Positions 1-8,263 of a DNA stretch of 40,221 nucleotides are shown here, one piece after another. Source of the stretch: Ignavibacteria bacterium UBA2373 (GTDB taxonomy: Bacteria > Bacteroidota > Ignavibacteria > Kapaibacteriales > UBA961); NCBI GenBank assembly GCA_002344005.1, contig DDTD01000099.1, forward strand, positions 1 to 40,221, written 5' to 3'. Made by a program: the position numbers and the translations under genes. Under the pieces are notes generated by a model. The model saw only the letters and a program-made list of their open reading frames with translations. It made no database searches and was not told the origin of the DNA. Numbering within the stretch: position 1 is the first letter of the stretch; every line of letters starts with the position of its first letter.

Positions 1-517
1 TTTGACCAATCTTTAAACAAGTTCCATCTTTAAAATCCGCTTTGACGGTAAATTCTTCGGGCATGGAAAGAACCACATCGGGGATACCTAATTGTGAACC
101 TTTGGGAAATACCGGTAAAGGCGGAGTTTTACTTGGGTCGCCCTGTGGTGCACCGGCAGCCGCCCAATCGGCGAGAATCTGAATTTCATCGTCGGTCAAA
201 CCGCGCTCATCGGCATAGCGGGCATACTGTGTGGGTTTCCACGGTGGCATAAAACGCGATTTGGTGACGGCAGCTATCGTCAATGCATTTTCGGCTACTT
301 CCTCATAATTCGTCAATGAAAAGGGAGCAATTTCTCCGTCACGATGACAACTGACACAATGCTTCCATATAATCGGGGCAATATGCTCGCTAAATGTATA
401 ATTCGATGCCACAGAAGAGTGTGGTGTATGTGCTGCCAACGCATGAAAATTCTTCGCAGACATAAACGAAGTGCATAGTACCAAGGATACCATAAAGACA
501 ATAGTCGCAGATTTCAT
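1..517 (-). CDS. Secreted c-type cytochrome-domain protein, 3' end cut by the window
   Basis: The reading frame starts at the ATG at 515-517 on the minus strand and runs off the left edge, leaving 172 codons. Residues 1-29 look like a signal peptide (a basic residue, then a hydrophobic stretch ending near HALAA). A single haem-c site, CVSCH, lies at residues 54-58. It is followed by GEIAPFSL and by MPPW at residues 90-93, where the Met could be the distal haem ligand. In proteins I know with this arrangement, a haem domain of this kind often precedes a copper type II ascorbate-dependent monooxygenase-like domain, but that part would lie outside the window. The gene diverges from the permease gene at 630. 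The role is probably periplasmic redox chemistry; the substrate is unknown. The haem site is clear, the family assignment less so. Confidence 0.75.
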   Translation of the reverse strand, partial: MKSATIVFMVSLVLCTSFMSAKNFHALAAHTPHSSVASNYTFSEHIAPIIWKHCVSCHRDGEIAPFSLTNYEEVAENALTIAAVTKSRFMPPWKPTQYARYADERGLTDDEIQILADWAAAGAPQGDPSKTPPLPVFPKGSQLGIPDVVLSMPEEFTVKADFKDGTCLKIGQ

Positions 518-581
518 AGAATCTTATTCCCCGAAATATAGGATAAAACAAAGTGCATTTGAGTTCAATATTACGCAATGG

Positions 582-614
582 TTTAATACTATCGGCTATG
601 AGCAGTTATTTTTG
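582..614 (+). promoter_or_regulatory. Possible Bacteroidota-type promoter for the AEC permease
   Basis: TTTA at 582-585 and TATTTTTG at 607-614 are separated by 21 bp. This is close to the Bacteroidota consensus TTTG-N19/20-TAnnTTTG, with one mismatch in the upstream box. The leader before the ATG at 630 would be only about 10 nt, so the call is tentative. Confidence 0.3.
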
Positions 615-629
615 CTGAAAAAAAAAGAT

Positions 630-1574
630 ATGGTAGAGGTTTTCGGGGCTTTTTTTCTTTTGCTTGGTGCGGGTACTTTATGGCGTTTTATACCCCATGT
701 GCCGGACGCAGACACTGTGCGTCGCTCTTTGGGCGGCGTGGTTATGAATTTTTTTCTGCCTGCTCTTACTTTTACAGTCTTGTTCCGCGCGCCGGTGAAT
801 GCAGAACTTTGGCAAATACCCATGACGGCATTTTTTTGCGTTATTGCTTCATTATCATTGAGTTATATCTTTTTATCTTTTGTGAAAAAGTACCTCAAAG
901 GACTTACGAATCCTTCTATGGGTGCATTGATGCTTGCAGCCACGTGGGGCAATGTCACATACTTGGGCTTACCGACCGTGACGGCATTGCTTGGTGAAGA
1001 ATATAGGCGCATACCCATATACTTCGATTTACTTGCCATGACACCATTATTGTGGACTGTGGGAGTGATGATTGCCGAACAGTATGGTAAACCAATGAAG
1101 GAGCAAATGTCGCCACCGCATATTGGAATAACATTATCTCGCGGGATAAAAACCATGCTCACGCTTCCGCCATTTTGGAGTGCTTGTGCAGGTTTAGTCT
1201 GTAATGTTGCGGGTATTCCTGTTCCTGACTTTTTGCTCAAGGCATGCACATTGATGGGTAATGCCGTGCCGCCGATGATGATTTTTTCTATTGGTCTTGC
1301 TTTACGTGTGCCGCATGTGCATCATATTGCATGGATTATTCCACCCATAGTGATTAAATTGCTTTTTGCGCCGTATATTGGTTCACTTTGTGCGGCTGCT
1401 GTGGGTTTGCAGGGCAATGTTCTGAAAGCAACTGTGCTGGAATCGGCTATGCCTACAATGGTCTTAACTATGGTTATTGCAGACCGATTTTCTTTGGATA
1501 TTGATTTGCTTGCACAAATTATCGCACTTTCCACTATTATATCTTTTCTCACAGTGGGTTTTCTGTGGGGATAA
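630..1574 (+). CDS. AEC-family (auxin efflux carrier-like) permease
   Basis: This 314-aa, almost wholly hydrophobic protein has about ten predicted membrane segments. Features typical of the AEC/Mem_trans family are the early PHVPDADTVRRSLGGVVMNF region, the NVTYLGLPTV segment in the middle (near residue 110) and a C-terminal half that repeats the topology. Family members are inner-membrane carriers of malate, other organic acids or related anions, but the substrate cannot be read here. The open frame extends upstream to 471, but that would overlap the divergent cytochrome gene and add a polar non-membrane stretch, so I chose the ATG at 630 just before the first hydrophobic segment. No clear Shine-Dalgarno is visible, only a purine run. 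The next ORF, for a lipoprotein, begins 32 bp downstream and may be co-transcribed. Confidence 0.8.
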   Translation: MVEVFGAFFLLLGAGTLWRFIPHVPDADTVRRSLGGVVMNFFLPALTFTVLFRAPVNAELWQIPMTAFFCVIASLSLSYIFLSFVKKYLKGLTNPSMGALMLAATWGNVTYLGLPTVTALLGEEYRRIPIYFDLLAMTPLLWTVGVMIAEQYGKPMKEQMSPPHIGITLSRGIKTMLTLPPFWSACAGLVCNVAGIPVPDFLLKACTLMGNAVPPMMIFSIGLALRVPHVHHIAWIIPPIVIKLLFAPYIGSLCAAAVGLQGNVLKATVLESAMPTMVLTMVIADRFSLDIDLLAQIIALSTIISFLTVGFLWG

Positions 1575-1606
1575 TTTTTTTTATGACCAATTTTTATAAT
1601 AACACT

Positions 1607-2821
1607 ATGAAATCTTATATATCAATATTGTATATTCTTTGTTCGGCGATTATTTTTTTGTACGGTTGCAATGATCATCAGCAATTTCCGGAAAAATCGC
1701 TTCTTATGTATGGCGATGCGCAACACACAAATTATTATGAAGAGCTGCGCGATATACAACAACCTATATATGAAAAAATACCTATGGCTGATACATCGGG
1801 ATGCACAGTGCCTCCTTTATGTGTTTCGTCCTATCAAACAATTCTGGCTACTCGCAATTCTCGCATAGTGAAAGTCACTGCATATCAGGTTGAATGGCAA
1901 GCACAGCTTGACGATTCGGCACTTGTCAGCGGAGCAATGATGTGCGATAATCAACAATCACTATATGCTTGTACTACGGACGGGCATGTCTATTGTTTTG
2001 ACAAAAACGGTAAAAGAAAATGGAAAAAACGTATTACCACAACTTCTAAAAAAATATTTTGGGAAAATATTATTCCTTATGAGAATGGCATTATTGTCAC
2101 ACATCATCAAGGAGAGATATATTTTGTTGTATCAGATAATGGTGATGTTTTCCGGCTTTATACCACATCGCATACATTGGTTGGTTCACCTGTGGTACAT
2201 GAAAATATAATTATTGCGGGCATAACAACATACGGTGAAGGTACGGATTCTTTACTGATATATTCCATGACAGATAAAAAAGCGGAACGTATAGCTTTGG
2301 CATCGCATACAATCACGGCTGCACCTATTATTGCGCAATCGCATATTGCAATAGGCGTGACACAAAATAGAGATGGTAAAGATATTCCTTCGATAATACT
2401 TATGGATAAAAAAGGAAATACTGTACATACGGCAATACCCGAAGCCACACCAAGACATATTTCTACGAATCCGGATGGTGATATATTTACTGTCAGCTAT
2501 AATATTGGCATTGGAGAACCGATTAGCGTCGTCGAATCTTTTTCATTTCAAGGCAAAAAACGTTGGCAAATGTCTTTCCGTTTTCCTATTTCACAACCAT
2601 TATATATTGGTGAAACTATTCGTGCATTTATTGCGCAAAGGGGCAATGCCATAGGTTGTTATGTCTTGGACGATAAAGGAACTCTCATACGCTTAATTCA
2701 AGTGGATGAAGCTCCGAATATTATACAAGCCCCTTTTGTTTCCCCGGGTGGCAGTTTAGTTATTGCACCTGCCGAAGGGAATATCCTTACACGCATTACG
2801 GCACAAAAAGGATTATTCTGA
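1607..2821 (+). CDS. PQQ-like beta-propeller lipoprotein
   Basis: The 404-aa product begins MKSYIS, followed by a hydrophobic segment and a lipobox-like FLYGC near residues 17-21, so it is probably a lipoprotein. The rest shows repeated beta-propeller blades of the PQQ_2 or Trp-Asp-like type. The clearest is VYCFDKNGKRKWKK near residue 127, with similar patterns such as GDVFRLYTTS and ILMDKKGN. Such proteins are scaffolds (BamB is one) or carry a cofactor; nothing here shows quinone binding. In-frame ATGs at 1565 and 1583 were rejected because they put extra residues ahead of the signal peptide. It lies 32 bp after the AEC permease on the same strand. A BamB-like role is possible but unproven. 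Confidence 0.7.
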   Translation: MKSYISILYILCSAIIFLYGCNDHQQFPEKSLLMYGDAQHTNYYEELRDIQQPIYEKIPMADTSGCTVPPLCVSSYQTILATRNSRIVKVTAYQVEWQAQLDDSALVSGAMMCDNQQSLYACTTDGHVYCFDKNGKRKWKKRITTTSKKIFWENIIPYENGIIVTHHQGEIYFVVSDNGDVFRLYTTSHTLVGSPVVHENIIIAGITTYGEGTDSLLIYSMTDKKAERIALASHTITAAPIIAQSHIAIGVTQNRDGKDIPSIILMDKKGNTVHTAIPEATPRHISTNPDGDIFTVSYNIGIGEPISVVESFSFQGKKRWQMSFRFPISQPLYIGETIRAFIAQRGNAIGCYVLDDKGTLIRLIQVDEAPNIIQAPFVSPGGSLVIAPAEGNILTRITAQKGLF

Positions 2822-3215
2822 TGAATTAATGAGCGTACATAATGGTAAGTATGGAATCCGGATATTGCCAACATCTATCAATGAACTATTATATACTTGG
2901 GGCAATCACAAACATATTTCCAGAACTGAAGATTTCCCAATTCATCTGTGATTGTTCGGACAAATTCAAAGACAAATGTGAAGAACCTTGTTTGGATAGA
3001 GACACAAAGTTTTGTAGTTTTGGGGAAACAAACGACATTTTGCGTTAATATGGGAGGCATGTGATTCAGTATAAAAGCCGAGCTGCAAATGGCACATTTG
3101 GTTCTTGCCTACACACGAGCCAACGTTCCCAAAGAGCCATTTTTGCTAATGCAGCGACAAACCAACGGACAGAAAAAAGTAAATTTAACGACTTGTAAAA
3201 TTTTAGACAAAAAGA
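2822..3215. other. Gene-poor 394-bp stretch at the left flank of the restriction-modification module
   Basis: No convincing gene is present: the short open frames have no recognisable composition or ribosome site. The stretch holds a perfect short inverted repeat, CAAATG-GCA-CATTTG, at 3086-3100. Beyond it the sequence becomes A-rich on the plus strand, like the module that follows. The boundary between resident and acquired DNA probably lies here. Confidence 0.5.
3086..3100. repeat. Short inverted repeat CAAATG/CATTTG
   Basis: Two 6-bp arms are separated by GCA. The repeat lies 116 bp upstream of the restriction-modification operon. It could be an operator for autoregulation, a recombination footprint or chance in AT-rich DNA. 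Confidence 0.35.
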
Positions 3216-6008
3216 ATGAAAGATTGGAAACAAAATATTGAACAGAAACTGCACAAACAGATAAACAGTGTTGCCAAAATCAGCATTGACAAAGCGACTG
3301 TTCAGTATTCCGAGAAGATAAAACAGAACAGAGTTTTAAAATCCTTGACAGGTGACGAAGAAATTGTAAGAGCATTTCTTATTGACCGTTTGGTAAACGA
3401 ACTTGACTACAAACCAGAGAACATTGAAATTGAAAAAGAATATTCCGTAAAAGCAGGACACGGAAAATTAACGCCACGTATTGACATCATAGTAAAAGAC
3501 GACAATGGCAATCCTTTCTTTTTCATTGAAGCCAAAGCACCGGACAAGTTTGAAAAAGACAAAGAAGAAATTGAAGGACAGCTTTTTGCGTTGGCAACAG
3601 CCGAAGAAAAAGACTTAAAAACCAAAGTAAAGTATTTGGTTTACTATACAGCCGACCTTCAAGACGATGGTATTTTAGACAAAGCTATCATCATTGACTT
3701 TGAGAAATACCAAAACTATACAGATTGGGAAAATGACGGCTTTATTTCAATTGGAACAGAAATAACCGCAGGTTATGGAGAACCTAAAAAACAGCCACTC
3801 ATAAAAGGTGATGAAAAACACGATTTAAGAACAAAAATCAATCGAGAAGAAATTGAAGGCTTAGGCAGAAACCTTCATAATGTGCTTTGGGGCGGTGGCG
3901 GAACTAACGACAGTGAAATTTTCTATTCACTTGTAAACATCATTCTTGCTAAAATACAGGACGAATACGAAAAGGAAGACGGAGAAGAATACGACTTTCA
4001 AATTTATCAATATGGAAGCCATATTGAAGCATCTGAAAAGGTTTACGACCGAATAAACAAACTTTACAAAAGAGCTTTAAAAGTTCAACTCAATGTTTCG
4101 GAACAGCAAAAAATTGATGATGACAACGTCATCAATCGTAACAAGTTTCCATTAAATAAGCTTATTTATACCGTTCAATCATTAGAGAATTTTTCATTTT
4201 TAGAAGGTCGTAGTTCTTTAGACGGTAAAGACATTTTAGGTGATTTTTTTGAAAGCATTACAAGAGACGGATTCAAACAAAACAAAGGACAGTTTTTCAC
4301 TCCTACTCCAATTGTGAACTTCTTACTTTACGCTTTACAGCTTGACAAATTAGCAATTGAAAGATTGAACAACAATAGAGAATTACCGCTAATTATTGAC
4401 CCATCAGCAGGTAGTGGAACATATTTGGTTGAAGCAATGAAACTGATAACCAAAGAAGTCAAATACAAACAGTTTTACAAATTAAAATCAAGTAAAGATG
4501 TGAAATGGCGTTTTGAAGAATTATTTAAGCCAGACTATCAAGAGAACAAGTGGGCAAGGAATTATTTATACGGTTCAGAAATCAATTTTGACTTAGGAAC
4601 AGCTTCAAAAGTGAATATGATTTTGCACGGTGACGGCTCAACCAACATTTTTGTGAAAGATGGTCTTTTGCCTTTCCGTTTCTATATAAAAGAAACATCA
4701 CCCAATTATTTAGAAACTGCAAATCCTGAAACGCTTTACAATGACAAAGAAGTAAACGCAAAATTTGATGTAGTTATCAGCAACCCGCCTTTTAGCGTTG
4801 ATTTAGATACACAAACACAAAGAGAAGTAAAAAACGCATTCGTGTTTGGCGACAAAAAGAATTCTGAAAACTTGTTTATTGAAAGATACTACCAGCTTTT
4901 AAAAGAAGGCGGTCGTTTAGGTGTTGTTTTGCCTGAAAGCGTTTTTGATACAACCGAAAACAAATACATTCGCTTATTTCTGTTCAAATATTTCAATGTA
5001 AAGGCAATCGTCAGTTTACCGCAGGTAACTTTTGAGCCATATACATCCACCAAAACAAGTTTGTTGTTTGCACAAAAGAAAACCAAAAAACAAGTTGAGC
5101 AATGGAACGAGCTTTGGGACAAATACGGCAAGGAATGGGCTAAACTTAAAACTCGTGTAGTTCGCTATCACGACTATTTTGTAAATGAAGCTAAACTAAG
5201 CAAAAAATTTGCTTGGGTTAAAGAGCTAACCACAGACCTAAACAAACTTTTGGAAAATGAAGATAAAGAAGCCATTGAAGTAATTAACAAAGAAGATTTA
5301 AAGCATATTAAGGAGAACATTAAACGCTTCTTGAAAGATTACATTACACCAGAAGACGAAGAACTTAACCCAAAAGAATTACTAACCAAATACAGCGAAG
5401 AAATAGACAGCCTTTCAAAATTTGAAAAGGAAACTAATGTATTCGGCTTTTACAATGCTTGGTGGGTATTTGGAGAAGTAGCCAAAGAAATGGACTATGA
5501 TATTTTTATGGCAGAAGCTGAAAATGTAGGATACAAACGAACAAAGCGGGGAGAAAATCCAATGCCAAACGACCTATACGATATTGAGTATTCACCGAAC
5601 AACATAGACACCAAAGGTATTATTGATAGTTACGACTACAACATAAAAATTCTAAAAGAGCAATTGGAAGACCTCAAAACAGAATTAGAAACAGTCAGTA
5701 AGAAATTAGATGGTAAAGAAACCGATGCTTTGAAAAAGAAAGCAGAAAAACTGAATACCGATATTGATGCACAAAAAACAAAAATTGAAAATTCAGAAAC
5801 TGAAAAATCTAAAGTCATTGAGATTTTCAACAAATACTATGAAAACGACAAACTGAAAGCTGAATTTTCTGAAAGAACCGATACGGAACTAATTAGCCAT
5901 TTCAAAAATGGTGTTCTTTCACGATACAAAAGCGATGATATTGTGCTTCGCACATCTGAATTACTAACCATATTAGACAACATTAGAAAAGACGTGGTAT
6001 GGGAGTAA
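3216..6008 (+). CDS. Fused restriction endonuclease-adenine methyltransferase subunit (BcgI-like)
   Basis: The 930-aa protein joins two activities. Residues about 45-165 form a type I HsdR-N-like nuclease domain of the PD-(D/E)XK fold: D90, then E105-A-K107, then GQ at 121-122. Residues about 320-600 form an N6-adenine methyltransferase of the HsdM type. It has the GQFFTP entry motif at 358-363, SAM-binding DPSAGSGT at 395-402 and catalytic NPPF at 523-526. Residues about 808-880 are a Lys/Glu-rich coiled coil, probably for subunit contacts. No helicase or translocase region exists in it or nearby. This matches the type IIB/IIG plan of BcgI, where a nuclease-methylase chain works with a separate specificity chain. 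It overlaps the specificity gene by 10 nt (ATGGGAGTAA). Composition is A-rich on the coding strand, unlike the neighbours, which suggests transfer. The recognition sequence cannot be inferred. Confidence 0.88.
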   Translation: MKDWKQNIEQKLHKQINSVAKISIDKATVQYSEKIKQNRVLKSLTGDEEIVRAFLIDRLVNELDYKPENIEIEKEYSVKAGHGKLTPRIDIIVKDDNGNPFFFIEAKAPDKFEKDKEEIEGQLFALATAEEKDLKTKVKYLVYYTADLQDDGILDKAIIIDFEKYQNYTDWENDGFISIGTEITAGYGEPKKQPLIKGDEKHDLRTKINREEIEGLGRNLHNVLWGGGGTNDSEIFYSLVNIILAKIQDEYEKEDGEEYDFQIYQYGSHIEASEKVYDRINKLYKRALKVQLNVSEQQKIDDDNVINRNKFPLNKLIYTVQSLENFSFLEGRSSLDGKDILGDFFESITRDGFKQNKGQFFTPTPIVNFLLYALQLDKLAIERLNNNRELPLIIDPSAGSGTYLVEAMKLITKEVKYKQFYKLKSSKDVKWRFEELFKPDYQENKWARNYLYGSEINFDLGTASKVNMILHGDGSTNIFVKDGLLPFRFYIKETSPNYLETANPETLYNDKEVNAKFDVVISNPPFSVDLDTQTQREVKNAFVFGDKKNSENLFIERYYQLLKEGGRLGVVLPESVFDTTENKYIRLFLFKYFNVKAIVSLPQVTFEPYTSTKTSLLFAQKKTKKQVEQWNELWDKYGKEWAKLKTRVVRYHDYFVNEAKLSKKFAWVKELTTDLNKLLENEDKEAIEVINKEDLKHIKENIKRFLKDYITPEDEELNPKELLTKYSEEIDSLSKFEKETNVFGFYNAWWVFGEVAKEMDYDIFMAEAENVGYKRTKRGENPMPNDLYDIEYSPNNIDTKGIIDSYDYNIKILKEQLEDLKTELETVSKKLDGKETDALKKKAEKLNTDIDAQKTKIENSETEKSKVIEIFNKYYENDKLKAEFSERTDTELISHFKNGVLSRYKSDDIVLRTSELLTILDNIRKDVVWE

Positions 6009-7459
6009 CTTCAAAAGCCAGTTTCAGCGAGATTTCAAAATCTCATTACTTATTTTCAACTTTCAATTATTTTAGACTAAGGAAGCTAATTGATGAAAAG
6101 CCTTACTTTCTTAAAGTTAGACTTGGGGACTTCTTTGAAGTAATATCAGGCTTTGCATTTTCATCAAAGGATTACACAGATGAAGGTGTGTTAGTTTGTC
6201 GGATAGGTGATATTTCGAAAACGAATGAATTACTTGTCGGTGAAATGCTAAGACTTCCAGAAGAATACTTTGAGCAATATGAAAAATATAGAGTTCAAAA
6301 AGACGATATTCTAATTGGTTTAACAGGTGATGGCAAATATTTTAAAACCTGTTTGGTTGAATTAGATGAACCTGAAATTTTACTTAATCAACGTGTCGGA
6401 ATATTGCGTTTAAAAAAAGGAGTTTCAGATATAGCTATAAAATTCATTGCACATCTATTCAACATTGATGAAGTTCAAAATCAAATAAGGATAGTTGCAA
6501 TGGGCAAGACACAAAAGAATGTTAGCCCCTTCGATATTTTAAATGTAAAAATCCCCAATGTTGATTACAGTAAACAAAACGAGCTTTTAGAAAAAATAAA
6601 ACCTCTTGAATTAGAAATTTCAAATCTTAAAAACTCTAAACTTCAACCTGTAAACATCATAAATCAAGTTTTTGGAGAAGCCTTTGGGTTTAGTGGTGAT
6701 TTTTATAAGGAATTTGGAAAAGGAATGACCGCAGGTACTCAGCAATCCAATCCCAAAGAAAAATCTATTTACAAAGTTCCTTTTTCGCATATTGCTAAAA
6801 GCAATATTGTGCGAGTTTCGAGCCGTTTTCACAACCCTAAAATGCAGTTTCTCAATGAAAGGCTACATTCTAAATCAACGTTAAGGATTAAGAATATTCT
6901 TACTGAAAAAGCACATAGAGGAGCAAGCCCGCAATATGATACTGATGGAGAAATCCCTGTAATTAAAACGGCACATTTAAAGAATGGCTATATTGAAGTT
7001 TCAGAAGATGAGTTTGTGAATGAAGCTTTTTATAAAAAAAGTATTCGTTCGCAAGTGTTTGAAAATGATGTTTTGATAGCATCTACGGGGAAAGTATCAT
7101 TAGGCAAGGTAGATATAGTTTTATCAGACCAAAACTTTGTAGTTGATGGGCATATTACTATTTTACGAATAAACCAAGACTTATATAATCCATTATTTTT
7201 AACCTATTTTTTGCGCAGTATCTTAGGTACATACCAGATTGAAAGAGATTTTACAGGTGCTACAAACCAAATTGAATTATACACTTCTGAAATAGAAAAT
7301 TTTGATATTCCAAATTTCACATTAGAGCAACAAGCTGAAATAGTTGAGAAAATTAAATCCCAACTTGACGAGCAAACAATAATTGACAGACTAATAGAAG
7401 AAAAACAACAGTCTATAAACAAGATAATTGAAGACGCAATAAAACTAGAACAGAATTAG
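5999..7459 (+). CDS. Specificity (S) subunit of the restriction-modification system
   Basis: The 486-aa protein has two target-recognition-domain halves, as in HsdS. The first starts near residue 40 (VRLGDFFEVISGFAF) and ends in a helical spacer around residues 185-215. The second starts near residue 295 (RIKNILTEKAHRGASPQYD) and ends in a Glu/Lys-rich helix at residues 440-486. Each half keeps the pattern of a GDI or KTAHL strand, a DDILI or DVLIAS strand and a late QNELLEKI or QQAEIVEKI helix. It should give the enzyme a split recognition sequence, one part per domain. The start overlaps the stop of the nuclease-methylase gene, so the two are translationally coupled. No second S gene or recombinase that would shuffle specificity is present. 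Confidence 0.85.
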   Translation: MGVTSKASFSEISKSHYLFSTFNYFRLRKLIDEKPYFLKVRLGDFFEVISGFAFSSKDYTDEGVLVCRIGDISKTNELLVGEMLRLPEEYFEQYEKYRVQKDDILIGLTGDGKYFKTCLVELDEPEILLNQRVGILRLKKGVSDIAIKFIAHLFNIDEVQNQIRIVAMGKTQKNVSPFDILNVKIPNVDYSKQNELLEKIKPLELEISNLKNSKLQPVNIINQVFGEAFGFSGDFYKEFGKGMTAGTQQSNPKEKSIYKVPFSHIAKSNIVRVSSRFHNPKMQFLNERLHSKSTLRIKNILTEKAHRGASPQYDTDGEIPVIKTAHLKNGYIEVSEDEFVNEAFYKKSIRSQVFENDVLIASTGKVSLGKVDIVLSDQNFVVDGHITILRINQDLYNPLFLTYFLRSILGTYQIERDFTGATNQIELYTSEIENFDIPNFTLEQQAEIVEKIKSQLDEQTIIDRLIEEKQQSINKIIEDAIKLEQN

Positions 7460-7801
7460 CCACCAAGTCAACGCACCAAAATAGTAGTAAAATAAACAGA
7501 CAACAACAACGGACGAAGAATCACCACTGGTAACAGCACATAACCATTGAGCAACTCAAAGGTAATTTTGTAGAAAAATTGGGATAAAACGTGGACTAAT
7601 GCCGCAGTGAGAAAGATTTTGTTTTTTAATGATAGCACTTTGTGCTTCATATCACGTGCATATATTCAGTAAAACTCATGGAATTTGATAGTCTGGGCAT
7701 TCTCCTCTTGTACACAAGAACAGTAAAGACTAAAATATTGTTGCATTTATAATCAGTAATTAAAAAATTATGACACCTTTTGTGGTTGCGCCACCGTTCG
7801 T

Positions 7802-7980
7802 TGATATTTGTATAAGGTAATAATAAACCGATTTTACGATGGATACGAGTCTAAACTCCGTGAATCCTATCCGATGCTTCAAGATGGTGTCTGCATCGGT
7901 GAAAACTGTACATTTCGTGGAGCTATGTGCTCAGGCGGAGAACCGCTTGGGGTAATTGGAGTCTGTTTGGTAGTCAAATG
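7802..7980 (+). pseudogene. Possible gene remnant
   Basis: An open frame of about 58 codons ends at the TGA at 7978-7980. It reads RFYDGYESKLRESYP and later GGEPLGVIG, a composition more protein-like than the surrounding DNA, with four cysteines. It lacks a good start codon and is preceded by an in-frame stop. A second open frame, ATG near 7840 to TAA, overlaps it. I do not recognise the family. It may be the tail of a gene disrupted when the neighbouring module arrived, or chance. Confidence 0.2.
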
Positions 7981-8215
7981 AATATAAAAGTCGCAGATAA
8001 GATGGTCGGTGTTAAATTGCTTTTGTTTGGTGTGGATAGTACATCGGGTAGATTCTTAATAGATAGACGATACAGAAACGATGGATCTAATTGACCCAGT
8101 AAGAATTATCACTTTCTATGTGTGAAACATTGTGGCTTTGTCGGTTAATAATACGAAACATAGTTGCTTGCGTTCTGATGTGATATTTGTTAGCTGATGT
8201 GAAAGTTCTTGTTGT

Positions 8216-8223
8216 TATTTTTG
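8216..8223 (+). promoter_or_regulatory. TATTTTTG -7-type box upstream of the chemoreceptor gene
   Basis: The octamer matches TAnnTTTG and lies 40 bp before the ATG. The nearest upstream TTTG, at 8186-8189, is 26 bp away, longer than the usual spacing, so this is only suggestive. Confidence 0.25.
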
Positions 8224-8263
8224 TTATCAGATTTTTGTTTTAGATTATACTCAAAAGGTTTAT

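Larger units (their letters stand above)
7460..8263. other. 804-bp stretch with no intact gene, right flank of the restriction-modification module
   Basis: No complete gene is convincing. The first 200 bp keep the A-rich character of the module. A decayed-looking open frame lies at about 7802-7980. The last 80 bp include a promoter-like TATTTTTG at 8216-8223 ahead of the chemoreceptor gene. No tRNA, integrase or long repeat was seen. Confidence 0.5.

Noticed and set aside
3061..7640. Flanking direct repeats around the restriction module (CAACGGAC and CTAATGC-like matches)
   Set aside because: The shared stretches are only 7-8 bp and not at matching positions; chance is likely in AT-rich DNA.
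7468..7650. 60-codon hydrophobic open frame on the minus strand after the S subunit gene
   Set aside because: No ribosome site, no recognisable family, and it lies in A-rich flank DNA whose complement gives hydrophobic codons by chance.
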